DNA from: Minisyncoccota bacterium
Lineage (GTDB): Bacteria; Patescibacteriota; Microgenomatia; UBA1400; PJMF01
Direction of reading: 5' to 3'
Assembly (NCBI GenBank): GCA_009885085.1
Contig: VFLK01000004.1
Coordinates: 1 to 35,547 of the forward strand
DNA length: 35,547 nt
The first letter of the stretch is position 1. Every line of letters begins with the position of its first letter. Below the pieces are notes generated by a model. The model made no database searches. It saw nothing but the letters and a program-made list of their open reading frames with translations, and was not told where the DNA came from. The position numbers and the translations under genes were made by a program. Below are positions 21,686-30,542 of this stretch, piece by piece.

Positions 21686-24085
21686 ATGTTTGATCCTGCC
21701 CAGTCAAATGATCCGCTTCAAGTTCCTCAAATGGAGCCAGTTATGCTTGGAGATTCATCCCAACCCGGTGGTGATTCCACATCCGGTGGTGATTCCACAT
21801 CCGGTGGCGCCTCTCAGTTTGGAGATACATCTCAGATGAGTGTTCCTCAAATGGGTTATGTTTCTCAAACTGATGATTCGAGTCAAGCGATGATGGGTGG
21901 ACAGTCAGAAAACACTTTAGCAGATTCTTCGACAACTATAACTACTTCCGAAGTAACTGAAGCTACTCCAGACGATATTGAAAAAATTGCTAGCTCATTG
22001 GAAGCTGATATCGAAAATATTTCAGCGAACTCTACATCTGATTCAGTAGATGAATCGGCAGTTGTTACTCAAGAGCCAGCTACTCAAGCTGTGTCAAATA
22101 CGCAGTTGGTTCCAGAATCTGTTACAGAAAATACTGACAATCTTAATTCTGGCGTTGGTGTTTCTGAAGTTAGTAGCCCAACTTCAGATCCTGCCATGGC
22201 TATTCCAGATTTAACAGCTGAGGTATCGGGGGTTGCTGGTAATCCAATTGCTGGTAATCCAATTGCTGGCGTTGCAACCACACCTGGAATTAGTATGAGT
22301 GTGGTTCCAAATTTAGGAGTACAGCCTCTTCCGGAAGGAATTGATCCAAATAAAACTTATATCAATATAGTTGACGTGCTCAAAGATCAAGGAGTTCTTT
22401 CCCAAGATGAAGCAAGTCAAATTATGGTCACTAATGTTAGCACGGGTAAATCTTTTTCAGAAATTTTAGAAGAAAACAAATTTGTTAAAGAAGAAGACTT
22501 GGTAAAGGCAAAGTCAGTTGTATATAAAATTCCATTTATCAAAATTTCAGAATCTGGAACTGATCCTCAAGCTTTGTCTAAAATTCCCGAGGGAGTGGCT
22601 CGAAACTATCAGATGCTACCAATTTTGTTTGACAAAGACAACAATACCTTGTTAGTCGCGATGCAAAATCCTCTCGATCTATCTGCGATCGATTTTGCTG
22701 AACAGAAGTCTGGATTAAAGCTTATTACTAGGTATGCAATGCCTTCAGAACTAGAACGCAAAATTGCCGAGAATTATTCTCAAAGTTTGTCTGGTGAGGT
22801 TACAGAAGCATTGGAGCAAACTTCACAAGTCGAGGAAGACTTGGACAAGAGAAAAAATTTAAAAGTTCTTTCTGGAGAAACTATCAGGCAAGCTCCAATT
22901 ACCAAGATCGTTCAAACAATTGTAAGTTTTGCAATGAAAGCCAGAGCATCAGATATTCATATCGAACCTCAGGAGTCTAGAACAAGAGTTAGATATAGAA
23001 TTGATGGAATTTTGGTTGAAAAGTTGATTTTGCCAGAATCAGTTCATGACGCCGTTGTTTCAAGAGTTAAGATTTTATCTGGTCTTAAGATTGATGAAAA
23101 ACGTATCCCTCAAGATGGTCGTTTTAATTTCATTTCTGGGGATAAGGAAGTCGATTTGCGTGTCTCTACTCTTCCAACGGTAAATGGTGAAAAAATTGTT
23201 ATGCGTTTGCTTAAGAAAGATGCCACAGTTCCAGACATGGAGGAATTAGGTCTTACCGGAATGGCTTTGCGCCATGTCAAAGATTTAATCAAAGTTCCTC
23301 ATGGAATTATCTTGGTTACTGGTCCTACTGGATCTGGAAAGACCACCACGCTTTACTCAATTCTTCATACGATCAATACTTCAAAAGTGAACATTATTAC
23401 GCTAGAAGATCCAGTTGAGTATCAAATGGCTAGTGTTAACCAGGTTCAAGTGAATCAACAGGCTGGATTAACATTTGCTTCTGGTTTGCGTTCATTTTTG
23501 AGACAAGATCCAAACATTATTATGGTTGGAGAGATTCGTGATAGCGAAACTGCAGACTTAGCTGTTCAGGCTTCACTTACAGGACATTTAGTTTTCTCAA
23601 CCCTTCATACTTCATCAGCAGCTGGCGCAATTCCACGTTTGATGGATATGGGTGTTGAACCATTTTTGTTAACTTCATCGTTAACTCTTTCGATGGCTCA
23701 ACGTGTGGTTAGAGTGATCAACAGTAAATTTAAAGAAGAATATAAACCTGAGAGGGCAATCGTTGCTGATATTAGAGAAGTTCTTGGTCCAAGATTGGAC
23801 GAGTGGTTGCGAAAAAATAATCGAAAAGAAGAAGATATTATTTTATATAGAGCAAAAGAAGATCGCCCTCAAACTGAACCTGAATATAAAGGACGTATCG
23901 CTATCTTCGAAGTGATGCCAATTTCTGAGGGTATAACAAGGCTAATATTAGAGAAAAAACCAGCATCTGAAATGGAGAAACTTGCCGTCAAAGATGGTAT
24001 GCTATTAATGAAACAAGATGGATATATAAAAGCATTGGAAGGTATTACTACTATTGAAGAAGTATTGCGTGTGGCGCAAATTTAA
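21686..24085 (+). CDS. pilB: type IV pilus assembly ATPase PilB
   Basis: Cytoplasmic hexameric motor that powers pilus extension. 799 aa. Residues 1-220 are low-complexity Ser/Thr/Gly/Glu with short tandem repeats. Residues ~225-375 form the MshEN/T2SSE-N domain (LKDQGVLSQDEASQIM, GKSFSEILEENKFVKEEDL). The ATPase domain starts near 395 (SDIHIEPQ...RVRYRIDGIL), with Walker A GPTGSGKTT (about 546), Asp box ITLEDPVEY (about 571), Walker B GEIRDSETADLA (about 613) and His box LTGHLVFSTLHTSSA. The four-cysteine zinc loop usual in PilB is absent: AQRVVRVINSKFKEEYKPE carries no Cys. First gene of pilB-pilT-pilC. No ribosome site precedes the ATG. Confidence 0.96.
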   Translation: MFDPAQSNDPLQVPQMEPVMLGDSSQPGGDSTSGGDSTSGGASQFGDTSQMSVPQMGYVSQTDDSSQAMMGGQSENTLADSSTTITTSEVTEATPDDIEKIASSLEADIENISANSTSDSVDESAVVTQEPATQAVSNTQLVPESVTENTDNLNSGVGVSEVSSPTSDPAMAIPDLTAEVSGVAGNPIAGNPIAGVATTPGISMSVVPNLGVQPLPEGIDPNKTYINIVDVLKDQGVLSQDEASQIMVTNVSTGKSFSEILEENKFVKEEDLVKAKSVVYKIPFIKISESGTDPQALSKIPEGVARNYQMLPILFDKDNNTLLVAMQNPLDLSAIDFAEQKSGLKLITRYAMPSELERKIAENYSQSLSGEVTEALEQTSQVEEDLDKRKNLKVLSGETIRQAPITKIVQTIVSFAMKARASDIHIEPQESRTRVRYRIDGILVEKLILPESVHDAVVSRVKILSGLKIDEKRIPQDGRFNFISGDKEVDLRVSTLPTVNGEKIVMRLLKKDATVPDMEELGLTGMALRHVKDLIKVPHGIILVTGPTGSGKTTTLYSILHTINTSKVNIITLEDPVEYQMASVNQVQVNQQAGLTFASGLRSFLRQDPNIIMVGEIRDSETADLAVQASLTGHLVFSTLHTSSAAGAIPRLMDMGVEPFLLTSSLTLSMAQRVVRVINSKFKEEYKPERAIVADIREVLGPRLDEWLRKNNRKEEDIILYRAKEDRPQTEPEYKGRIAIFEVMPISEGITRLILEKKPASEMEKLAVKDGMLLMKQDGYIKALEGITTIEEVLRVAQI
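21762..21805 (+). repeat. tandem 18-bp repeat in the pilB N-terminal region
   Basis: Two copies plus a partial third of an 18-base unit (GGTGGTGATTCCACATCC) encode Gly-Gly-Asp-Ser-Thr-Ser repeats. A second tandem repeat of 15 bases (GGTAATCCAATTGCT) lies near 22237-22268 and encodes GNPIA twice. Both are likely to vary in copy number. Confidence 0.7.
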
Positions 24086-24094
24086 GGAAAAAAT

Positions 24095-25150
24095 ATGAAC
24101 ATTCATGACATGCTAGATTTGTTAATTAAGCAAAATGGTTCTGATATTCACATACTTGTTGGAACGCCACCGATGTTAAGAATTCACGGAGAATTAATTC
24201 CTATCGAAGGAGCTCCAGTTCTAAATTTGGAACAAGCAGAAAGCTTGATTTTTCCAATTATGACTCAAGAACAGAAAGATTATGTTAAAGTTAATAAAGA
24301 GCTGGATTTTGGTTATCAATTTAAGGATAAAGGTAGATTCAGAATCAATGCTTATCACGCTCAGGGAAATCTTGCAGCAGCGCTTCGTTTGATTCCTGCC
24401 GTGATGAAGACAATTGACGAACTTCAATTGCCTCCAATTTTGCATGAATTTGCTTCAATTAACCAAGGTTTGGTCTTATTAACTGGTCCTACAGGTGAAG
24501 GAAAATCAACTTCTTTGGCAGCAATGATCGAAGAAATTAATGTTCAAAGTAGTAAACATATTATTACAATCGAAGACCCAGTGGAGTTTGTTTATAAGCC
24601 AAAGAAAAGCATTATTTCTCAAAGAGAAATAAATCATGATACTCACTCTTGGGATGTTGCTTTGAAGTCAGTGCTTCGTGAGGATCCAGATGTTGTTTTG
24701 ATTGGTGAAATGCGCGACTATGAAACCATAGCTTCCGCAATTACTATTGCTGAAACTGGTCATTTAGTTTTTGCAACTCTACACACTTCATCAGCAGCTC
24801 AGACCATTGATAGAATTATCGATGTTTTCCCTGCACATCAACAAGGTCAGATACGTCAACAACTTGCATCAGCTATAAAAGCTATTGTTGCTCAAAGACT
24901 TTTGCCTGCTAATGGTGGAGGAAGAATTCCAGCGTTGGAAATTTTGGTAGCTACCTCTGCAATGTCTAATCTTATTAGAGAGAAAAAGACTCATCAAATT
25001 GATAGCGTTATTCAAACCTCAGCAGACAAAGGAATGATTTTGTTTGAATCATACCTTCAACAGCTGGTGCAACGAGGCGCAATCACTAAAGAAGTGGCAT
25101 TGAGTCATGCATTCAGGCCAGATGATATGGCAAGATTATTAGGAAGGTAA
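24095..25150 (+). CDS. pilT: type IV pilus retraction ATPase PilT
   Basis: Motor for pilus retraction (twitching, DNA uptake). 351 aa, normal length. Visible: the N-terminal GSDIHILVGTPPMLRIHGEL, Walker A GPTGEGKSTS near residue 131 (Glu where Ser is usual), TIEDPVEFVY, Walker B VLIGEMRDYETIASAITIAETGHLVFATLHTSSAAQTIDRIIDVFP, and the C-terminal SAMSNLIREKKTHQI similar to the PilT-specific AIRNLIRE motif. AAGGA lies 8 bases before the ATG. It starts 9 bases after pilB, and its stop lies 4 bases before pilC, so the three are translated from one mRNA. Confidence 0.95.
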   Translation: MNIHDMLDLLIKQNGSDIHILVGTPPMLRIHGELIPIEGAPVLNLEQAESLIFPIMTQEQKDYVKVNKELDFGYQFKDKGRFRINAYHAQGNLAAALRLIPAVMKTIDELQLPPILHEFASINQGLVLLTGPTGEGKSTSLAAMIEEINVQSSKHIITIEDPVEFVYKPKKSIISQREINHDTHSWDVALKSVLREDPDVVLIGEMRDYETIASAITIAETGHLVFATLHTSSAAQTIDRIIDVFPAHQQGQIRQQLASAIKAIVAQRLLPANGGGRIPALEILVATSAMSNLIREKKTHQIDSVIQTSADKGMILFESYLQQLVQRGAITKEVALSHAFRPDDMARLLGR

Positions 25151-25154
25151 TAAT

Positions 25155-26357
25155 ATGGCATTTTTTAAATACTCAGCAAAAAATAAATTCGGTGAGAATA
25201 TTAAGGGAAAGGTCGAAGCTAGAGAAATTAGCCAGGCCGCTTCTCTACTCTCTTCTAGAGGACTATTAGTTATTAAAATTGATCCTTTCACAAAAGATGC
25301 TTTCTCTGCAATTAAATCAATGACGGGTGGTGTTAAATTTGGCGATATTGTTAGTTTAACGCGACAATTATCTACAATGATTACCGCCGGTCTTCCACTA
25401 GCTAGTGCTTTAAATATTTTAGTTAGAGACGGAAAAGTCGAAGTTACTAAATTGATGGCAGTTATTTTACAAGACGTTGAAGGAGGACATTCATTTGCAG
25501 ATTCTTTAGCAAAACATGACAAAATTTTCTCACGTTTATACATTCAGTTGGTAAAAGCAGGAGAAACTGGAGGTGTTTTAGACACGGTTCTAGAACGTTT
25601 GGCAGATAACATGGAGAAAGAAAAAGAATTTAAAGCAAAAACAAAAGGTGCTTTGATTTATCCGATGATTGTTGTGATTGCAATGTTAGCAGTTGGTGTA
25701 ATCATGATGATTTTTGTTATTCCAAAATTGACAGAAATGTACCGTGATTTTGGTTCAGAATTGCCATTTCTTACCAAAGTATTGATCGGAATTTCAGATG
25801 GAATGGTTAAATATTGGTATATTATGGGTGCAATTATTGGTGGCGTAATTTTTGCTTGGAAAAGTTATTACAAAACAAAGCAAGGTAGATACAAAATAGA
25901 TGAAATAATGTTAAAACTTCCTATTTTTGGAGAACTAAAAAAGAAAGTTATTTTGACTGATTTTGCTCGTACTTTGTCTTTATTGCTTGGCTCAGGAATT
26001 TCATTACTTGAGGCAATCGCTATTGTGACTGAATCAGTTGAGAATATTGTTTATAGAACTGCGCTTCAGGAAGTAAGCAAACAGGTTGAGAAGGGCTCTT
26101 CACTTTCGGAATCGCTTAGTCACTACGAAATGTTTCCAGTTATTTTGCATCAAATGATGAGTGTCGGTGAGGAAACTGGAAAGTTAGATGAAGTTTTGAA
26201 AAAATTATCTAATTATTTCGAACAAGAAAGTGAACACGCAATCAAAAATATGACTACCGCTATTGAACCTATGATTATGGTTGTATTAGGTCTGGGAGTC
26301 GGTGCAATGGTTATAGCTGTTATTATGCCAATATACAATTTGACAAGTCAGTTTTAA
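25155..26357 (+). CDS. pilC: type IV pilus inner-membrane platform protein PilC
   Basis: Polytopic platform on which PilB and PilT act. 400 aa, normal. Two GspF repeats are visible: LTRQLSTMITAGLPLASALNIL (about 73-94) and FARTLSLLLGSGISLLEAIAIV (about 272-293), each ending with a VKAGETGG/VGEETGKLDEVL motif. Membrane segments lie at about 167-193, 217-236 and 373-398. The ribosome site GGAAGG overlaps the end of pilT. A 108-bp inverted repeat begins immediately after its TAA. Confidence 0.95.
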   Translation: MAFFKYSAKNKFGENIKGKVEAREISQAASLLSSRGLLVIKIDPFTKDAFSAIKSMTGGVKFGDIVSLTRQLSTMITAGLPLASALNILVRDGKVEVTKLMAVILQDVEGGHSFADSLAKHDKIFSRLYIQLVKAGETGGVLDTVLERLADNMEKEKEFKAKTKGALIYPMIVVIAMLAVGVIMMIFVIPKLTEMYRDFGSELPFLTKVLIGISDGMVKYWYIMGAIIGGVIFAWKSYYKTKQGRYKIDEIMLKLPIFGELKKKVILTDFARTLSLLLGSGISLLEAIAIVTESVENIVYRTALQEVSKQVEKGSSLSESLSHYEMFPVILHQMMSVGEETGKLDEVLKKLSNYFEQESEHAIKNMTTAIEPMIMVVLGLGVGAMVIAVIMPIYNLTSQF

Positions 26358-26465
26358 TTGAATCTGGAAAATTATTTGTAAAACAAGCTCAATTGCGCAG
26401 ATTTAAAGATATTATAAATCTTTGCTCCATAAGGCATGTTTATACAAATAATTTTCCAGATTCAA
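26358..26465 (+). repeat. 108-bp element with perfect 23-bp inverted arms
   Basis: The left arm (26358-26380, beginning TTGAATCTGGAA) and right arm (26443-26465, ending TTCCAGATTCAA) are exact reverse complements over 23 bases. The 62 bases between contain another stem, AGATTTA/TAAATCT (26399-26405/26415-26421), extendable with two mismatches. It begins at the base after the pilC stop and precedes the major pilin. It could be a MITE-like element, or an RNA stem that separates and protects the highly expressed pilin mRNA. There is no T-run after it, so it is not a simple terminator. Confidence 0.85.
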
Positions 26466-26560
26466 CCTAATCAACAATGAAATTAAGTATTTTTACTATT
26501 GCACTTAGTAAGGAAAATGTTGTAAAGTATTATTAAGTGAATAGATTAACAGGAAAAATT

Positions 26561-27199
26561 ATGAAAAAGAAATTTTTTGAATTAATTACAAAAATGAAAT
26601 TTAGCACAAAAACTGCCGGCTTTACCATGATTGAACTTTTGATTGTTATAGCTATCTTGGGAATTTTAGCTGTAGCAGTGCTTTCGGCTCTTAATCCTAT
26701 TGAGCAGATTAATAGAGGTCGTGATACTGGTTCTAGATCTGACGCTGAGCAACTTATTGGCGCTATTGATAGATTCAATGCCTTTCAAGGATATTATCCA
26801 TGGCAGACTGGAGCATCTGATGTTGCTTCCGCTCCTATTGCTTGGACGACTTTGACTGCTGCCGATGATTTGGTCGATAGTGCACCATGTCCAGTTTCAG
26901 ACAAACTTTCAGTTGCAACCGCTCCTTGTATCGGTACAGACGAGCTTAAAGTTACATTCTTTTCAAGAATTTTTGATACTGCATATAATAATTTGATTGT
27001 ATATAACGAAGGAACTCAGGGAACAAGCACGTACGTCTGTTTTAGACCTCAGTCAAAAGCTTTCACAACTGAAGCAGCAAATAGAATAGCAGCTGGCTTA
27101 CCTTCTGATTATCCTTCAGAAGCATACTCTCCAGCAGATGGTGGAACAGCAGTAGTAGGAGATTGCGGAGTTGATTTAAACTGTGTCTGCCTACCATAA
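26561..27199 (+). CDS. type IV major pilin-like prepilin
   Basis: 212 aa with a class III signal: a basic leader of 20 residues ending KTAG, cleavage before FTMIELLIVIAILGILAVAVLSAL, with the conserved Glu at mature position 5. The start is ATG 26561 (AGGA 8 bases upstream); a GTG at 26537 would only lengthen the leader. The globular part has paired cysteines (APCPV..APC and VGDCGVDLNCVC), typical of pilin disulfides. Directly followed by a strong terminator and preceded by a 196-base non-coding stretch with the 108-bp inverted repeat, it looks like an independently expressed major subunit. Confidence 0.88.
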   Translation: MKKKFFELITKMKFSTKTAGFTMIELLIVIAILGILAVAVLSALNPIEQINRGRDTGSRSDAEQLIGAIDRFNAFQGYYPWQTGASDVASAPIAWTTLTAADDLVDSAPCPVSDKLSVATAPCIGTDELKVTFFSRIFDTAYNNLIVYNEGTQGTSTYVCFRPQSKAFTTEAANRIAAGLPSDYPSEAYSPADGGTAVVGDCGVDLNCVCLP

Positions 27200-27218
27200 G
27201 AGATACTAAAATGTATTT

Positions 27219-27247
27219 TAAACCCCGCTCTACCGAGCGGGGTTTTT
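27219..27247 (+). terminator. rho-independent terminator of the major pilin gene
   Basis: AACCCCGCTC pairs with GAGCGGGGTT around a TACC loop and runs into T's; this is the most GC-rich stem in the window. It lies 20 bases after the pilin stop. Confidence 0.92.
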
Positions 27248-27319
27248 GTATCTCACACTTTATCACAGACTTTTTACCACTACCTTAATATTAAAAAATA
27301 AATTAGCATAAGCTAATCT

Positions 27320-28159
27320 ATGGTAACTTTATCATTTCTGATGATTACAACTATTTTATTTGCTTTCGGAACAATTATTGGAAGTTTTTTAAGTGTCGTG
27401 ATTTTACGTTCGATTTCTGGTGAAAACTGGGTAAAAGGTAGATCTAGGTGCGATAGTTGTAGAAAAACAATTTCTTGGTATGACAACATTCCTTTATTTT
27501 CATTTCTCATGCTTCGAGGTAAATGCAGACATTGTCGACAACCAATATTACCCCTTCACCCTATGGTTGAATTTCTAACTGGAGTTTTATTTATGTGGTG
27601 GTATTGGGCGGGCTCATTGTTTTTTAGATTAACAGTTGCTCCTTACAGTGTTTTACAGCCAATTTTTTGGTTAGTAGTTGGGGTAATTTTGATTTACATT
27701 TTCATTATCGATTTAAACACGATGAAAATTCATAATAATGCTGTCATTACTTTGACGGTGCTGGCAATAATTTATCGTTTGTCACTATCTGTCTCGGGAA
27801 TTATGCAAACAGCAGACCTCTACTCTACTTTTTTGGCCGCTCTAGTTTCATATTTATTTTTCTTGGCGATTTATAAACTCTCTATTATTGTCTATAAACG
27901 CGAAGGAATGGGATTTGGGGATGTGTTGCTTGTTGTGCCATTGGCATTACTATTGGGCGCACAAAAAATGATAGTTTGTCTTTTTTTAGCTTTTATAATT
28001 GGTGCCATTGTTGGACTGATGCAAATTGCAATTTCAAAAGGAAAAACGAAATTGAAATCGGAAATTCCCTTTGGTCCGTTCCTAATTATAGGCACAACAA
28101 TTAGTCTAATCTGGGGGCAATTTATTTATTCTTGGTATTGGTCGTTAATTATGCTTTAA
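27320..28159 (+). CDS. pilD: prepilin peptidase / N-methyltransferase PilD
   Basis: Integral-membrane aspartyl protease that cleaves prepilin leaders and N-methylates the new Phe. 279 aa. Visible: GSFLSVVILRSI near the N-terminus, the cytoplasmic zinc loop with CDSCRKT and CRHCRQP (two CxxC), the catalytic Asp in IIDLNTMKIHN, the second catalytic Asp in GMGFGDVLL (GxGD), and at least six hydrophobic segments. A 6-bp hairpin (ATTAGC/GCTAAT, 27302-27317) sits just before the ATG, where a ribosome site would be. It processes the six prepilins encoded around it. Confidence 0.94.
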   Translation: MVTLSFLMITTILFAFGTIIGSFLSVVILRSISGENWVKGRSRCDSCRKTISWYDNIPLFSFLMLRGKCRHCRQPILPLHPMVEFLTGVLFMWWYWAGSLFFRLTVAPYSVLQPIFWLVVGVILIYIFIIDLNTMKIHNNAVITLTVLAIIYRLSLSVSGIMQTADLYSTFLAALVSYLFFLAIYKLSIIVYKREGMGFGDVLLVVPLALLLGAQKMIVCLFLAFIIGAIVGLMQIAISKGKTKLKSEIPFGPFLIIGTTISLIWGQFIYSWYWSLIML

Positions 28160-28189
28160 TGGTACTAGACATATTCTAGACATTTTTTT

Positions 28190-29149
28190 ATGCGTATAAT
28201 TAAGTTACTTTTTAGTGCGATAATTATTTTTTTAATCATTACTGTAGTTGGTTTTTTTATCGCTAGAGAATCCCTACTCTTCTGGGGATCCTCAAAGATT
28301 AAAAAGTCAGTAAGCACACTTACGATATCCAAAAATAGAGATTCGTTTATTTCACAATGCAAGCAACTTGGAAGTACTTTTGTAAATGGCGAAGACATAG
28401 TCACTTACAGACTTAGATTTTTATCTTCAAAGGAATACTTGCTCGAAGCAGTTTGTAGTCAATTCTCTTATGATCCAATTTTGATAGAGCAAGTTGATTT
28501 GCCAAATTTTGTTACTAAAGTGCCTGGAACTTCTGGATTTTTATTAGGCTCACGTCCAAATGGAATAGAAATTCAGGTATTCGCCGAAGAAATTAGCAAG
28601 ATTTCTGAAGCAATTAAGATTGATTTGTCAGGTCTTTTAAGAAAACAAGTCTTGATTGTCGAAGATGGATCTATCAGTAATAATGGTGATGAAAGATTTA
28701 TAGGCGGTGGTCCGGTCACTAGTTGCAACGGATATGGGTATGAGTGCTGTCAGGATGTCTCTCAAACGGGTGTTGGAGATAAAATTACAGGATTGGTAGA
28801 TTGTGAAAAAAGTTGTTTCGCTTCTTGCGCCACCAGGCCAGTTGTTTTGTCTTTTAATAGCAATCCACTTTTTGATCCAAAATTAAGATCACTAGAAATA
28901 ACAAATGGAGCAACAGTAGAATATACTTATGTTGCCGATGCAGGAAAAGCAACAACTGTAGGCGGTGTTCTAGATTTTGGAGATGGTAAGAAGCTACCTA
29001 TATCTGGTCTTGCTGGTCAATCATCTCATACTTATTCTTGTACGAAACCTAGTTGTGAATACACAGTTAGACTAGTTCTTGAAGATAACTGGGGTGTAGA
29101 ATCAGCTGAGACTAATATAAGTAAGATTAAGATTATAGTAAGGAAATAA
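28190..29149 (+). CDS. membrane-anchored extracellular protein with PKD-like domain
   Basis: 319 aa. A short basic start is followed by one hydrophobic helix (residues 4-26, LLFSAIIIFLIITVVGFFI), so it is an anchored or secreted protein. Residues ~170-215 are Cys-rich (CNGYGYECCQ, CEKSCFASC). Residues ~235-315 resemble a PKD/Ig-like beta-sandwich (GGVLDFGDGKK..HTYS...YTVRLVLEDNWGVES). It sits between pilD and the minor pilin genes and ends 2 bases before the next pilin, so it is probably part of the pilus or of its cell-surface base. No ribosome site is seen. Family not recognised beyond the PKD-like fold. Confidence 0.7.
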   Translation: MRIIKLLFSAIIIFLIITVVGFFIARESLLFWGSSKIKKSVSTLTISKNRDSFISQCKQLGSTFVNGEDIVTYRLRFLSSKEYLLEAVCSQFSYDPILIEQVDLPNFVTKVPGTSGFLLGSRPNGIEIQVFAEEISKISEAIKIDLSGLLRKQVLIVEDGSISNNGDERFIGGGPVTSCNGYGYECCQDVSQTGVGDKITGLVDCEKSCFASCATRPVVLSFNSNPLFDPKLRSLEITNGATVEYTYVADAGKATTVGGVLDFGDGKKLPISGLAGQSSHTYSCTKPSCEYTVRLVLEDNWGVESAETNISKIKIIVRK

Positions 29150-29151
29150 AT

Positions 29152-29577
29152 ATGCATTTTATAAATAAACATAAGAAATTTGGTGGCTTCACTCTATTAG
29201 AAATATTGGTGGTTATTTCGATTATTGGTATTTTAATTGCAATCGGCTCGGCCGCTTTTACCACGGCTCAGAAAAAAGGTAGAGATGCGAGACGAAGAGC
29301 TGACATGAAGCAGTATCAAAGTGCATATGAACAATATTTTTCTGAAAATAATGCTTATTCGACATGTGCAGCTATGAATGTAGGCTTTGTTGGTGGTGCA
29401 CCAACTGATCCAAAAAGTGGCGCAGCATACAGTTGTACTGTTAGCGCTGGTAATGCAGGGTATTGTGTTTGCGCAACTTTAGATTTTAGTACCACTGGAA
29501 ATGCAAATGGAGGCGCTGCGGGAGTTTGTAGTTTTGCAGCTAATGGTACATCTTTTTGTGTACAAAATTTACAGTAA
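29152..29577 (+). CDS. type IV pilin-like protein
   Basis: 141 aa. The basic leader (MHFINKHKKFGG) is cut before FTLLEILVVISIIGILIAIG, with Glu at +5. The helix continues into KGRDARRRADMKQYQSAYEQYF, the typical pilin alpha-1 region, followed by a small Cys-rich beta part (five or more Cys). Such short pilins with a GRDARR motif resemble GspG/PilE-type subunits. AAGGA lies before the ATG. It leads a run of four pilin genes in one direction. Confidence 0.88.
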   Translation: MHFINKHKKFGGFTLLEILVVISIIGILIAIGSAAFTTAQKKGRDARRRADMKQYQSAYEQYFSENNAYSTCAAMNVGFVGGAPTDPKSGAAYSCTVSAGNAGYCVCATLDFSTTGNANGGAAGVCSFAANGTSFCVQNLQ

Positions 29578-29602
29578 CTGTTAAATAAAGGGATTAAATA
29601 CT

Positions 29603-30001
29603 ATGAATAAAAAATTTAAAAGAGGTTTTACACTGATCGAACTCTTAGTCGTCGCAACAATTATCACCATCCTATCGGCAATTGGATTGGTAAGTTTTGT
29701 AAATGCTGGCCAAGGAGCTCGAGATGCTAAAAGAAAGTCTGATTTAGAGACTGTGAGACAAGCATTAGTTTTGTATCGAAGTGATTTGGGAGTTTATCCA
29801 GCAGGCGCTGGAAGTGCGGAAACTGCATATACTACTTTGATGACAACGCTGTCCGCTGGAAAATATATTAGTAGTCCAACTCCAGCAGATCCAAAAAATG
29901 ATGCTACATATTATTATAGTTATGTCTCCAACACCACAACTTTTACAGTATCAGCAACTTTAGAAAAAACAGGACTAGTTTACTCATTAACAAATCCTTA
30001 A
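29603..30001 (+). CDS. type IV pilin-like protein
   Basis: 132 aa. The leader MNKKFKRG is cut before FTLIELLVVATIITILSAIGL (Glu at +5). It has the same ARDAKRKSDLETVRQALVLYRSDLGVYPAG layout as GspG-type pilins, and the C-terminal part (DPKNDATYYYSYVSNTTTFTVSATLE) is the usual beta-sheet. No Cys, unlike its neighbour. The ribosome-site-like AAAGGG is about 12 bases upstream. It starts 25 bases after the preceding pilin and 7 bases before the next, so it is cotranscribed. Confidence 0.88.
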   Translation: MNKKFKRGFTLIELLVVATIITILSAIGLVSFVNAGQGARDAKRKSDLETVRQALVLYRSDLGVYPAGAGSAETAYTTLMTTLSAGKYISSPTPADPKNDATYYYSYVSNTTTFTVSATLEKTGLVYSLTNP

Positions 30002-30008
30002 TACATTT

Positions 30009-30542
30009 ATGTTCGTAAAAAAAGAATTTGGTTTTACTCTGATTGAGATGATAGTGACAATTGGCATTATGTTAATGCTTGCTGGTGGTGGAATTGCAGC
30101 CTTTATTCGTTTCAATGATAAACAAACTGTTCAAGTTGCTGTCAATGATTTGCAAACTTTGCTTAGAGCAGCTCAAACCAAAGCTAAGGTTGGTGAGAAT
30201 GCAGAAAGTTGCAGAACAAATTTTTTACCAACTGTTTTGAGTTTACGAAGTTATAGAGTTAATCTTGATGAAGATACCAATACAGCCATACTTTCAGCAG
30301 TGTGTACTGATGGAAAATTTCCTCCATATGGAAGAATTGAATATATCGAAAGAAGTAGAATTAATTTTGACAGTAATGTATCAGCCAGAATACAAGGCGG
30401 TGGCAGTCTTGATGTTGAGTTTTTGTCTCTCCTGGGAGGTGTTGATGGCGCAGGTATAGTAGAAGTTTCCAGGTTGGGAGCCTATACCTATGATTTTGAA
30501 ATTAGTTCTGGTGGAGAAATTAGAGAAGGAGCTTTCCAATAA
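30009..30542 (+). CDS. minor pilin, GspH/FimT-like
   Basis: 177 aa. The leader MFVKKEFG is cut before FTLIEMIVTIGIMLMLAGGGI (Glu at +5). After the helix comes RFNDKQTVQVAVNDLQTLLRAAQTKAKVG, like GspH/FimT proteins. The two Cys (ESCRT, AVCTDG) may form a disulfide. In other systems such minor pilins build the tip complex that primes the pilus. Its TAA overlaps the next ATG (TAATG), showing translational coupling. Confidence 0.83.
   Translation: MFVKKEFGFTLIEMIVTIGIMLMLAGGGIAAFIRFNDKQTVQVAVNDLQTLLRAAQTKAKVGENAESCRTNFLPTVLSLRSYRVNLDEDTNTAILSAVCTDGKFPPYGRIEYIERSRINFDSNVSARIQGGGSLDVEFLSLLGGVDGAGIVEVSRLGAYTYDFEISSGGEIREGAFQ

Noticed and set aside
26537-26560. GTG 26537 as the major pilin start
   Set aside because: ATG 26561 has AGGA at the right distance and gives a normal basic leader.
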